A stretch of DNA of 64,000 bases from Protonemura montana. Its lineage: Eukaryota; Arthropoda; Insecta; Plecoptera; Nemouridae. A program made the position numbers and the translations under genes. The notes under the pieces are model-generated. The model was given only the letters and a program-made list of their open reading frames with translations. It was not told where the DNA came from and made no database searches. The stretch covers positions 1,616,001-1,680,000 of the forward strand of contig OX387609.1 in assembly GCA_947568835.1 (NCBI GenBank), read 5' to 3'. This document shows, in pieces, positions 20,772-33,400 of this stretch (positions are counted from its first letter, which is position 1; each line of letters opens with the position of its first letter).

Positions 20772-23294
20772 CTGAGGAGGTAACATAATGTGAGGTTAGG
20801 ACGGACGCAAGAAGTTTACATACAAGATAAACGGGTTACACCTGCGTATTTTAGGGTAGAACTGCCCTACAGAACCTAGATTCAACAAAGTCTGGATGGA
20901 CTACCTTGCCCAGGTCGCAGAATGTTAGGTTTGGGATATTTACTTCTATATATTCATAGGTAAGAACGCCTTTAAAGAAGTCATATTCAAAATAACCAGG
21001 ACATTTTGACAGAACAGTTTTATGATATGACCACGATATTCTGTAAGCACATAGTCAACATGACTATACTGATAATTCCACGATTAGCTCCATTATTGTT
21101 GTTTCATATTTGAAACAAGGCTTGTATATGCGAGTACCACGATTACTAGAATAAATGTGGTCATAAATGTCTTCATTTCTATCTAAAAACAACCTCACGC
21201 GGCTTTAATTCAATTTAAACTCATAATATATTTAAACTTCTAATCATATAGCTTCATATTTTGATGCGGTAATGACTGTTTTCAAATTCAACAAGTACCC
21301 AGAGTGAACGAGTGCCAACACGCCCGAACCTCGTTGCAATTACAAACAAAATTGGTTACGAGGGATTCTCGAAAGGAATGCTGAAAAATGTCGCACGGAT
21401 CAGGGTTGGGTAAAGTTCCCTGGCCACGTGCACTCGAGCTAAAGCTACTCCCATCCAACGGGCACCGGTGCTGGTAGCTCGCACGTTGATTTAAAGGGAC
21501 GAGAGGTTTCCTGCACGTGATCCAAATGCTAAGACATCCAATCTATTGCTAGGTCGCAGGAGGAGGTATGAGGATAGCACGGCGATCTCAAGATCTGGCT
21601 AAACTCTTCACGGTGAGTTAATGTTATCGACTTCAATGGGCTTCAAACCGCGCAACACCAACTCAAAATCAAGATATGAAGACGTTGACGGTTAGTGCGG
21701 TGATTTTAGGTTATGTTAGATTTTATCTCGTGTCTAAAAACGGTAAGTATTCGTGTAGTGATATATACCACTTAGTTATATGGAATTATTAATGTTTTTT
21801 TTTTGAAATAGGACATTGTCGATGGTAAACCCATAAGAGGTGTATTTATTTTTGCCGTGTTTAACCTTAATTGCCCGACAAACATGGCAGGATCGCGCTA
21901 ATAAAAAAACTGTTTAAATATTGACAGTAACGTAGTGAATATGAGGTAGAATTTACATAATAACATAGCGAACAAATTAAAAAACACAAGAGAGTCCTGT
22001 CAAGTTGTGTTTGATAATTCAACGCTACAAACGCGCGTGTAAAATAATCTAGTTACCTAAGTTGCACCTAATTTATCGTCGATGTTTACCTGCACTGAAC
22101 AACGATGAAAGCGGATCTGAAATCAAAACTTGACTAACATGGTGTGATAGCAACTTCTCAAGTGATTGTTGATCGAATTTACCTATTTACTCTTGTGAAA
22201 CCTTTCTGTAACGCGCCGGGCCTGAGGGGGGGGGGGGGGGGGACGTCAATATGGAGGTATATATCACTGAAAACTGTTTCAAGTATTCCGCCCACGTACT
22301 GGCCACCCATTCCACCGATAAACTGTTAGCTAAGGAAATTGTGTTCCTCACCCCACGATTATTGACTGGCGCCATCTATTATTGAAGCTGTATATATATG
22401 GAGAGAGAGGGAACTTTCGCATTGAACAAGAAATGATAGGGAGGAGGACTCGATTCTATGTAATGAGACGACTTTCAAGAACGTTAAACTTTAGATTGGT
22501 TACTGAACGTTGGTCTCTATCTAGTGGGGGTAAAATGATAGGTTAAGTTATTATTTCGAGCAAAGGAACAAAAGGTAAGAGTTGAAAACGTTGATGAAGG
22601 ATGTGAATAGTTTTGTTATTATCGGCGACGTTTGTGTCGCTGGTTTTTGGGGACTTTGGCGTCCTAGAGGTGCGTTGAGTTATGTCTGTACGTTGCCAAT
22701 ACGTTGTGTCTCGATAGATATATAGGCTATCGAACGGAAATCCGATAAAGTTGCTGTACACGAAGATGGAAAATGAAGCAAGATGTAAGACGAGGAAAGA
22801 GAGATACTAAAGGTTTCACGTTGAAAATATTGATGTTATTAAAAAGTTGGTGGAGAAAGGAACAAAAATAAGATGGTGAGAAAGTTGGAGATTTTAACGC
22901 GCGAATTGCTGACAATAACGGTGTTTGAACTTTTTGAAATGTGGTTATGAATTTGAAAAGGAAACATATATTAATGACACTTTATTAACTATTCAAAAAC
23001 ATGACCGAAATGTTGTATCGGCTTGCTTTCATGTTTATGTGCAGTCAAAATAAACAGTCCAAAAATATTAACCAACCATTTTGCTTATTTTCTGTCACAT
23101 CGGGAAAAAAATTAACAATACACCAAACTATCGAGACCCAGTCTCAAATATTTCTTAGCTCCCAGTTAAAGTTAGAGTTAAATAAATTGCCATGGCAACT
23201 ATCTGCAGTTAAAGTCAGCTGTTTCTCAGAGCTAGAAGCTTAACTCCGAGTTAAAAAATCTTGTACGGCAAGACCTAAATACGTTATAACTAAC
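20772..23294 (-). other. Large neuroligin 2 intron
   Basis: This is non-coding. It includes a more GC-rich stretch at 21300-21620 ending in a + strand donor-like CACGGTGAGT, a 17-base G run at 22226-22242, and a CTCF-like TGGCGCCATCTATT at 22367-22380. I recognise no protein in it. Confidence 0.45.
22226..22242. repeat. Poly-G tract (17 G)
   Basis: An uninterrupted run of 17 G in AT-rich intron sequence. Confidence 0.95.
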
Positions 23295-24052
23295 CTGTGG
23301 ATAGTCCCCGTCCTTGGTCTGGTAATCGAAGACGTAGAAGTAACTCTTGGTATTTCCACTCCCAGGCATTTTGTAGCTCAACAGATCTCCAGTCTGTACC
23401 AGTGGCGCAACAAACTCGGCATCGCTCAACGCCTGCACAGTGGCGTCCCTAGTGTTGATCGGGTGCAGCACCGTTCGCTCCCAATCCGTATACTCATTGA
23501 CAACAGTGAAGAAGATCTCACTCAAATGATACGTGTACGCATTACGCACGTAGGTCCTAATTATCTTATCTCTTCTTTCGCCCTCGAAACCAGTTTGAAT
23601 GTCGGCAGACGAAAATCGCCACAGAGCTTCACTAGTAACCACACCGAACAAAATGTCATACTTATTGGCACCATATGTATTTGACAACGCGCTTAGAGTG
23701 GCTTCACCAGACCGTTTCATATTAGAGTGGCCGGTTTGTGATGTGAAACCTTGCAGATCGGGTTGGAAATAAGTCAGCAACTCCTTCTGGAAGTCTGTTT
23801 TGATGACGACGCCGTCAACGGAAGGCCCGAAGGCGCTGAGGTAGGTAGGTGCGGAGACGTCTGCTCTGAGGAGGTCGTCCAAAGGAAGATCACGGAGGCA
23901 GTCGACAATGGTTTCGTGGTCGCGGAATAGGTCTTCAGGTATCGTGCAGTTTGCCGAACGGGCGAGACGCACGGCGAAGGTGACTGGGTCTTCTACTAAA
24001 GCCCAGCTGGAGAGTGCCGACCCAGAGAGGAGGATGGCGCGGTGGAACAGTC
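23295..24052 (-). CDS. Neuroligin (gene 2), main esterase-domain exon
   Basis: The largest ectodomain exon (758 nt, 252 full codons). It starts GLFHRAILLSGSALSSWALV, the segment following the nucleophile elbow in neuroligins. It continues with VTFAVRLARSANCTIPEDLF, then CLRDLP and FGPSVDGVVI, a typical carboxylesterase-family progression, and ends YFYVFDYQTKDGDYPQ. Extracellular Cys residues (NCT and DCLRD) fit the family's conserved disulfide. NCT is a likely glycosylation site. The acceptor is TTTGTTCCAG and the donor GTTAGT begins at 23294. The domain should bind neurexin rather than hydrolyse esters. Confidence 0.92.
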
Positions 24053-24780
24053 CTGGAACAAAGCGAAGAGGATGAGAACATGAAGGAGGTCACAAATGTT
24101 AAGGCAAAGATTCGATATGCAAATGTCTTTTGAAACAAACAGGATTTTTACATCTTTGTTTAAGAGAGCTTCACTGATAAAATGATAAGAAAGTGAAGTT
24201 CTTTGTACAAATAAGGTGTAGGAATACCATTAAGGGTTTAAGCAATTTTAACAAAAACCAGTCTAAAATATTTTGTTACATGGTAAGAATTTACTTATTG
24301 CTATATAATCATCCAGTAAAATAGTTAAAGCAATGGCCAGTCGATGGCCAATTATTTATTTCCTGAGGTTTCTTGGAGTCCAATAGCAAACTTAAAGACA
24401 TAAGTATATAAAGGCAAACAAAGATGTCTTCCTGTCTTTTAGGTATTTACTTAATGATATTGATATTGTATGCTGTTGCCATGAAATAATGCCGAGCCTC
24501 TTGAACAAGAAAGTAAACACAAAGAACACACATGCAAGTTAGTGTCAAACTCTCGCTCATTCAAGATCCGGACCAAACATATGTGTGCTAATTAACAAAT
24601 AAACAAACTTTGTCAACAGCTCGAGTACAGATACTTGTACGTTTGTGTTTATTTGACCACAGAGTCATTGAATGAAGTTTCCGTGTGATGTCACAGAACG
24701 ATAACAAAATAAAACAAATACACCTTATTTTGACTTTGACATTGGCTTGAAGCTCGTACATGACTGGGCGCAATTCACGG

Positions 24781-25256
24781 ATCTGAAATAACCTGAACAG
24801 AGCATAGGATCCAGCCAGCTGATCACAAATAACCTGGATAGAGCATAGGATCCAGCCAGCTGATCACAAATAACCTGGATAGAGCATAGGATCCAGCCAG
24901 CTGATCTCAAATAACCTGGATAGAGCATAGGATCCAGCCAGCTGATCACAAATAACCTGGATAGAGCATAGGATCCAGCCAGCTGATCTCAAATAACCTG
25001 GATAGAGCATAGGATCCAGCCAGCTGATCTCAAATAACCTGGATAGAACATAGGATCCAGCCAGCTGATCTCAAATAACCTGGATAGAACATGGGATCCA
25101 GCCAGCTGATCTCAAATAACCTGGATAGAGCATAGGATCCAGCCAGCTGATCTAAAATAACCTGGATAGAGCATAAGATCCAGCCAGCTGATCTCAAATA
25201 ACCTGGATAGAGCATAGGATCCAGTCAGCTGATGCCTATACTCTATCCAGGTTATT
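24781..25256. repeat. 41-bp minisatellite with terminal inverted copy
   Basis: About 11 direct units with a 41-bp period (ATAACCTGGATAGAG, GGATCCAGCCAGCTGATC). The last direct unit has AATAACCTGGATAGAG at 25197-25212. The array then ends with its exact reverse complement CTCTATCCAGGTTATT at 25241-25256, so the end can fold into a 16-bp stem. Confidence 0.9.
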
Positions 25257-25261
25257 AAAGA

Positions 25262-25560
25262 TCAGTAGCACAATTGCATCTTGCATGCCCAGCGCTTACA
25301 ACAACCCCCGTTAAGCGCTGCTCTGAAGGCGGCATCCCCTTTTATTATATCCGTTGGCTCAAAAGTTTGGAGTTGTTTAGCGAATTGTTGGGGCGAGCGA
25401 GCAACGAAAGAGAAACTTGCGAAAACCACGTCGACCTCGCGAGCAAATAGTTTCTCTTCGCGCCAAACTTTGCCTTCCGCCGTTGTCGTCGACGGCGTCG
25501 TCGTCTTAGAACTTTCTTGCATTACATCCGAGAGGAGAATGGCCGTTTTATAGCGAACGG
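25262..25560. other. CpG-rich stretch inside intron
   Basis: Clearly richer in GC and CpG than the intron around it. It includes an AGCGCTTA/TTAAGCGCT hairpin (about 25290-25318) and GTCGTCGACGGCGTCGTCGT near 25485. Both strands are open for about 86-90 codons, but neither product resembles a known protein. It could be a regulatory island, a non-coding RNA or an old insertion. Confidence 0.3.
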
Positions 25561-25954
25561 TTATAGAGTACAGCGAAGAAAGGTAATCAATAACGCAAAG
25601 CCAGCGAATTCGTGAAATACCGGAAGGAATCGATGTCGTTTAGGTGAAGTTGTGGACATCGAAAGAATGTTGAACTTCTTTGCGAATTCAATGTCGTTCT
25701 TCGAGGAGTTATTAAAATGCCAAACGGTTGTGACCTAAATTTCTTGACGTTTTACGACATAAATGTCTCTTTGCTAAGTTAATATTTGGGTGAAATAAAC
25801 GGAAATTGATTTATATTTTGCTGAAAGTGGATAAATCATCGTAAGGCAATTTATTTGTTAGGTTCTGTGCAATAGCGGCAATGTTCAACAGCGCCAAAAG
25901 ACGGCTTTACTGACAAAAATTGAGAATGCTGCCATCGCGTTGACTTTTAAGAAA

Positions 25955-26165
25955 ATTTCCTTTTGTTATTTCTCGCAGATTACTCGCATTTGAGACAGGT
26001 TGCACTCAATTAATCTGTTTTTAATGTTAACCTCAACGATTGTTAAACATGTATTGATATTTTGAGCCGTATTTATTTAATCGTAGAGGTTTATTAAAAG
26101 GAACGGCTGTATGTAAGCGCCATCAGGTGGTGCCTACCATTACCACGTTCTACCGGTTTGTTTCC
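25955..26165. mobile_element. Dispersed repeat family C, copy 1
   Basis: It shares ordered segments with copies at about 38890-39110 and 45085-45240: CTCGCAGATTACTCGCATTT, AACGATTGTTAAACAT, TTGATATTTTGA and GCCATC-GGT. No coding capacity is seen. The class is unknown. Confidence 0.45.
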
Positions 26166-26394
26166 TTAGCAGAAAAATAACATTTGAGACTCTCGCTATT
26201 CCTAAAAAAAAAACTTAATGGTCATTGTTTTTTCGTGTATTTTGAGTAACTTTGTGACCATATTGAAAAAAACCTTCTTATCCCAAGGCTCTTGTGGGTA
26301 TGTATTTCTCTTTATTCATGTGTAAATTTTTCTGTAAATTGCCCGAAAAGAAAGATTAAAAAAAAAAAAAATGATAATAATACATATACATGTT

Positions 26395-27225
26395 GGATTA
26401 AATCTGATTTAAATTGCAAACTCTTGCAATGCGCGGGGTATTTTTATTATTATCAACATTAGAACCGTCTCAAAAATTGATGCCCGAACGCGGACTCGAA
26501 CACGATTTCCATCTATCGCGGGTGTTGCTCTAACCAATTGAGCTTCTTGGACCCCGATCTCCACCTGTCGCGGATGTTGCTCTAACCAATTGAGCTACTT
26601 GGACCCCGATTTCCATCTGTCGCGGGTGTTGCTCTAACCAATTGAGCTACTTGAACCCTGATCTCCACCTGTCGCGGGTGTTGCTCTAACCAATTGAGCT
26701 ACTTGGACCCCGATCTCCACCTGTCGCGGGTGTTCTTCTAACCAATTGAGCTACTTGGACCCCGATCTCCACCCGTCGCGGGTGTTGCTCTAACCAATTG
26801 AGCTACTTGGACCCCGATCTCCACTTGTCGCGGGTGTTGCTCTAACCAATTGAGCTACTTGGACCCCGATCTCCACCTGTCGCGGGTGTTGCTCTAACCA
26901 ATTGAGCTACTTGGACCCCGATCTCCATCTGTCGCGGGTGTTGCTCTGAACCATTGAGCTACTTGGACCCCGATCTCCATCTGTCGCGGGTGTTGCTCTA
27001 ACCAATTGAGCTACTTGGACCCCGATCTCCACCTGTCGCGGGTGTTGCTCTAACCAATTGAGCTACTTGGACCCCGATCTCCACCTGTTGCGGGTGTTGC
27101 TCTAACCAATTGAGCTACTTGGACCCCGATCTCCACCTGTCGCGGGTGTTGCTCTAACCAATTGAGCTACTTGGACCCCGATCTCCACCTGTCGCGGGTG
27201 TTGCTCTAACCAATTGAGCTACATA
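26395..27225 (-). repeat. Element with 14 tandem 52-bp tRNA-derived units (tRNA array 2)
   Basis: GTTGCTCTAA-type landmarks run from 26524 to 27200 at 52-bp spacing, giving 14 units. The orientation and body match array 1: TTAAATTGCAAACTCTTGCA, then GCGCGGGGTATTTT, then a B-box-bearing terminal unit. The outer flanks (TAGTGTAATTTTGATGAAAA against CAGTGTATTTGATGAGAA in array 1) are also alike, so the shared element extends past the array. It lies antisense-neutral in the neuroligin 2 intron, on the same strand as that gene. Confidence 0.85.
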
Positions 27226-28258
27226 GACACATGATTTTTGTGACAATTTTAGTGTAATTTTGATGAAAATGTGCTTTTTTGATAATTCCATTTGAAACGG
27301 TTCTAGTGTTCATAACCATACATATACACGATGTTCATATATCGGAAAAAACTGTAAAGTGATTTCCATTTAGCTTGATTTTGGTTGTGTTTTCTTGACC
27401 AGCCATGTTTTACACATTTCAGATTCATGTTTTTCATGAAAAACAATTTAATAACTAAGCACAATTGTGCTCAGTACAGCAACACACTGTGTTGATCGTT
27501 ATCGCAATGTCCAACACTGTGCTCAGTACAGCAACACACACTCTGTTGATACTTATCGCAATGTTCAACACAAATAAACAATAGAATTGTCAACCAACCA
27601 GGATCGGGATTACAAATATTAAACTCAAATAACATCCGTAATTCTCAGTTGCAAAGCAAAGCAAGGAAAATCTATCGCTGCACTCGTGCTACAAGTTTTC
27701 ACACAAAATACAGAATATATGATTATTAATTTACAACATTCCATTTCGCCCAAATGAGGGCAACGAGTAAACTTGACATGCAACTGAATTCGCGTTATAA
27801 TTACTGGTACTGCATCGCGCAATTGTCTAATCAAAGTTGGTATTTCCGCGGTCGAGCAAATAGTTTTCTGATTAGAGGGGCCGTGCTTCAACGATTCACC
27901 TGACCGTGCCCTTATTACAGACGTCCCGTACCCAATCGGGGTCAAAATATTGGATTGGCGAATGATTTATTTGCAAGAAATGCATTCCCGTTTTGCTGCA
28001 TTACTTCCTTTGCGTGGCTTCTATTGGAAAAGCGATTCTTGTTTGGCAAAATTTGGTAATTCATTGGTTTTGAACTTGATTAATTAATATTAATTAAGTG
28101 AACCAACCTCGGTTTGAGAGTATTTAAAACTGTCGTTTCAGTTTTATTTTATGAGCAGGTTTTTAGTTAAGGTGAAAAGGAATAGACACATACAAATTTG
28201 ATGAATCAGATGAATCTGCGTTTTGCAGATAAATTAGGCGATAAATCTTGGATTATGA

Positions 28259-29381
28259 CCCAGTGGTTCACGGCCCAGTGGTTCATAGCCCAGTGGTTCA
28301 CAGCCCAGTGGTTCACAGCCCAGTGGCTCACAGCCCAGTGGTTCACAGCCCAGTGGTTCACAGCCCAGTGGCTCACAGCCCAGTGGTTCACAGCCCAGTG
28401 GTTCACAGCCCAGTAGTTCACAGCCCAGTGGTTCACAACCCAGTAGTTCACAGCCCAGTGGTTCACAGCCCAGTGGTTCACAGCCCAGTGGTTCACAGCC
28501 CAGTGGATCACAACCCAGTGGTTCACAGCCCAGTGGTTTACAGCCCAGTGGCTCACAACCCAGTGGTTCACAGCCCAGTGGCTCACAGCCCAGTGGTTCA
28601 CAACCCAGTGGTTCACAGCCCAGTGGCTCACAGCCCAGTGGTTCACAGCCCAGTGGTTCACAGCCCAGTGGCTCACAGCCCAGTGGTTCACAGCCCAGTG
28701 GTTCACGGCCCAGTGGTTCACAGCCCAGTGGTTTACAGCCCAGTGGCTCACAACCCAGTGGTTCACAGCCCAGTGGCTCACAGCCCAGTGGTTCACAACC
28801 CAGTGGTTCACAGCCCAGTGGCTCACAGCCCAGTGGTTCACAGCCCAGTTGTTCACAGCCCAGTGGTTCACAGCCCAGTGGTTCACAGCCCAGTGGTTCA
28901 CAGCCCAGTGGCTCACAGCCCAGTGGTTCACAGCCCAGTGGTTCACAGCCCAGTGGTTCACAGCCCAGTGGATCACAACCCAGTGGTTCACAGCCCAGTG
29001 GTTTACAGCCCAGTGGCTCACAACCCAGTGGTTCACAGCCCAGTGGCTCACAGCCCAGTGGTTCACAACCCAGTGGTTCACAGCCCAGTGGCTCACAGCC
29101 CAGTGGTTCACAGCCCAGTGGTTCACAGCCCAGTGGCTCACAGCCCAGTGGTTCACAGCCCAGTGGTTCACGGCCCAGTGGTTCACAGCCCAGTGGTTTA
29201 CAGCCCAGTGGCTCACAACCCAGTGGTTCACAGCCCAGTGGCTCACAGCCCAGTGGTTCACAACCCAGTGGTTCACAGCCCAGTGGCTCACAGCCCAGTG
29301 GTTCACAGCCCAGTGGTTCACAGCCCAGTGGCTCACAGCCCAGTGGTTCACAGCCCAGGGGTTTACAGCCCAGTGGTTCAC
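28259..29381. repeat. 15-bp minisatellite with 465-bp higher-order repeat
   Basis: About 75 units of CAGTGGTTCACAGCC with point variants (GCTC, GATC, TTTAC, CAACC, CGGCC). Variant order repeats at exactly 465 bp (31 units): GATCACAACC at 28506 and 28971, GTTCACGGCC at 28701 and 29166. The period is a multiple of 3 and few variants create stops. Frames of about 396-400 codons therefore run on both strands as (VHSPV)n or (NHWAV)n; I do not regard them as genes. The array ends 66 bp from a neuroligin exon. Confidence 0.97.
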
Positions 29382-29423
29382 ATAAGAGAGGTTCATGGAA
29401 AGAGGTTCATGGAAAGAGGTTCA

Positions 29424-30272
<849 letters not shown>

Positions 30273-30431
30273 CGAGAATTCCAAGGCGGTAATTGAGCGT
30301 GACGATGACCACCTCTGCGTAGCTGGAGAGGACGCTACCGTCGTACGGGTTACCAGAGTTCCACTCGTAAGACTCTCCGTGGATGAACACGAGCACTGGG
30401 TGGCGAACCATTTTCTCCTCGGGCGTTCCCA
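30273..30431 (-). CDS. Neuroligin (gene 2), most upstream exon seen
   Basis: The exon encodes GTPEEKMVRHPVLVFIHGES, then YEWNSGNPYDGSVLSSYAEV and VIVTLNYRLGILG. This is the oxyanion-loop/beta-sheet core of the neuroligin esterase-like domain, including the conserved FIHGESYEWNSGNPYDG. The acceptor is a long pyrimidine tract ending CCGACAG at 30432 and the donor GTACGT begins at 30272. It is 159 nt. The N-terminal exons (signal peptide and first about 150 residues) are not found upstream to 64000, so they are either beyond the window or very small exons I missed. Confidence 0.92.
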
Positions 30432-33400
30432 CTGTCGGAAGAAGAAAGAAACAGGAAATGTTAGGTTTGTAGAAGTGGTTAAGTTGTTAAGATGGTGTTC
30501 TAGGTGATGTTCTAGAACTTGTGTTTTCTTGGGAAGGGAACAAGGAAGCCGTGCCAAAAGGTGAAAAACATTGAAACAATTTCTATACTCTCGCTATGCT
30601 TTGTCGGCGCTGCCTGACAAAGGGTAGCGTTGCCTGAGCTTAGCTAAGCTTAGCCTTGCTATCGCTTTGCGTTGTCATAATTATGAGCTTGTGTATTTGG
30701 CATTTATTTTTCAGAATGATAAGATTCTGTGAATTTACCTACGTTCTGTTGAATGCCATTTCCAAATCAAATGTTTACCAACACGTAACAATAACGTGTG
30801 TTTCTTGAATTTAAATTTAGAGTAGATTAAACTTTTCCCGGAATGAGTGATCGACGTACGCTGTTGCAAGAAAAGATGGGTATGCAACTAGTAACAAAAA
30901 TAACCACTGGTTTGTAAAGGCGTAGAAATGACATGAACAATTAACTTGAGCTTAATTCCTTGCAAACGGCAGCTCAAGGAAACTTAGATGGGAAATATGT
31001 GTGAGTTTTGTTTTAGAAAATTGTCTTAAGAAAGTACAAAATCAAGGAGAAGGCTGTTATCAAAAGCGAGGATATCGGGCAAGTTAAGTACGTGCTGAGG
31101 TTAAATTAAATCCAGTGACTTTCTGCAGCTGAAAATGTGGCGGTAACTTTGCAATTTCAAAAGTTGTTCCTTTTGTTTTACATAACGCATTTATTCTTGG
31201 CACGATTTTCTTAGTGCAAGGTCACGGGTGCCATTGAATTTGTGACTGGATTTTGTTAAAGCCGTCAGATTTAATGTTTGAAACTTGCAAGCTCACGCTT
31301 TAATAAAAATGTAAGGGTGATTTCATGTTCCGCAATTCAGAAAAAAACTAAGCGTCGCGTTTCACTCGATTTGGCAGATGAATTTCATTAAATTGGTCAT
31401 ATTTATAATGGGATTGTTTTTTGTGCTATTCGTATTCTTAATTCCTTCTCTTTGCCACCTTTTCAGACTTAAGGAAGTTCCTATTTTTAGTTTAAATTCA
31501 ATTTCTTGATTGCGAACTTTGATAAATACATTTAAATACTAAGTAGTTCATCACAATCAACCCAAAAGTCTCCAACACCAACAAGGGACGGAAAACACAT
31601 TATCTCTAATGAACCAAACAAACGGAAAACGAGTTTAAAATCTCTCAGAGTGTCCGTTAAAAGTCGGGACCGGGATGTGTCTTCACGAAAACCTGTACAA
31701 TTTCCCTCGCCGTACACTACGGACTTCGTCTCGCAGGCAACGCGATATTAGCTCCCTCTGGGGGGCAAAGGAAGACAGTGACAAATGCCTCGGCACGACA
31801 TTGACAGACAAGGAGTCCTATCGCGAACTCTTTCCGCTCTAAATCTGAACCTCGGCGCTCTTCTCGCGTTCTCGTTCTCGTTCTCTCTTTGGCTTGCATA
31901 AACTGTGTCGTCGACATCACTCTGGAGTTTAAGAATGGACTATCAGTCAGTGTGTGTGTGGGAGAGGAGATCAGTGGCGAGCAGACGAGAATGCGAGTAG
32001 CCACTGGTGAAAGAAATCTCGAGTTATGTGGGTAATGAAAAGTGTACTTAAATGTCTTTCAATGAGAGAAAATAGTTTTTTTAATGTTGTTGGCTGTCCT
32101 TTCAGAAGAAACTTAATAAGAATATCATTTCCTGCATTTCAAACAATGAAATATATTTCTTAAAACAAAGGAATAAGTGAATATGTGAATTTGAAACAAA
32201 ATTACCAATCTCTCTGGTCGACAATTTGTAAAAAAACTAAGTCAAATGCTGAAATGATTTGAATTTGAATTTTCTTGAAGTTTATTTTGATTTCTTTACT
32301 TTTGTATTATACTTCCAGTGCGTTTGGAGCATTTTAAAAACTATCCCACCAACTGGCACCAATTGTGACGTTATTTTGTTTGTTTGATACAGATGAGATT
32401 TAAATGAACAAAGTATTTTATACAAAATTTTCGGATGTTCTATGATTAGGGATTGGTCAATAAAGCGTGAACCAGAGTTTTATCTCGATGAAGATACATA
32501 CATCTTCCAAACCCGATGAGTTGTAAGCATAGTTTTGTAAGTACCTCTGTGTCCCTAGGCTCGTAGTGTCCCACTGGGAGGTAATTCTCTCAAAGCACGT
32601 GACGTTTAAAGAGGGTGAGAAAATGGGGGGGGGGGGGGGGAGTGTAGCAGAATACTTGTCACGATTTAAACCACTCTTTTAAATAAACACTTTTCGCTTC
32701 GGTAAACGTGAGTGGTCGGCTGTGAAGTATGTGACTGTTTGCTTAAATTGGGAAGGACTCCTCCTTCCCATTTTAGATCAAGCACTTAGATAGTTGATTT
32801 GATTGACGATTTAAAGGGTATGAGAATCTCGGATGGGAGTGAGGTTTATGTAATTACGAACCAAAAGTACTAAATAAGAAATTTTTTTTAGTGGCATTTG
32901 TTAAACCAAAAAAAAAAATCATTTTTTCTTTGGATTGTCGTTGTAGGAATTTGGTACACAGCGAAAAAGTGTTAAAATCATTTTGTAACCAACTTTAATG
33001 GCATATTTGTTGGTTTGAACTCGATGGGAATAATGCCTGAATAAAGCATTTCAATGTCGGTGCATAGAGCTTCCAGTCCCGAGAATTATTTACCCATTAT
33101 GCAAAATTTGTGCCAATTTTTCGTATTTTACGCTCGTGTAATATAAATAAATAATGAACCTTTATTCGATATGGGATTTTCTGTCTGGCTTCACAAAGAC
33201 TTATAATAATTTGAGATTTTTTTTTTAAAAGTTATATTCAAGAAAGAAAATTCACAAAAGTGTCAACCTTTAAAAATGTGTTACAGCCTTTAATATCATA
33301 AAAGAAGAGTAGCGCGATATTTTAAATATTCGATAAGAATTTCCATATGAATCGCTGTTCGGTATAAAGATAACGCCCGATCGATTTATCACGAGCTTAT

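Noticed and set aside
31717-32004. 95-codon frame in a GC-richer patch as an N-terminal neuroligin 2 exon
   Set aside because: The translation lacks neuroligin motifs and no fitting donor joins it to 30431.
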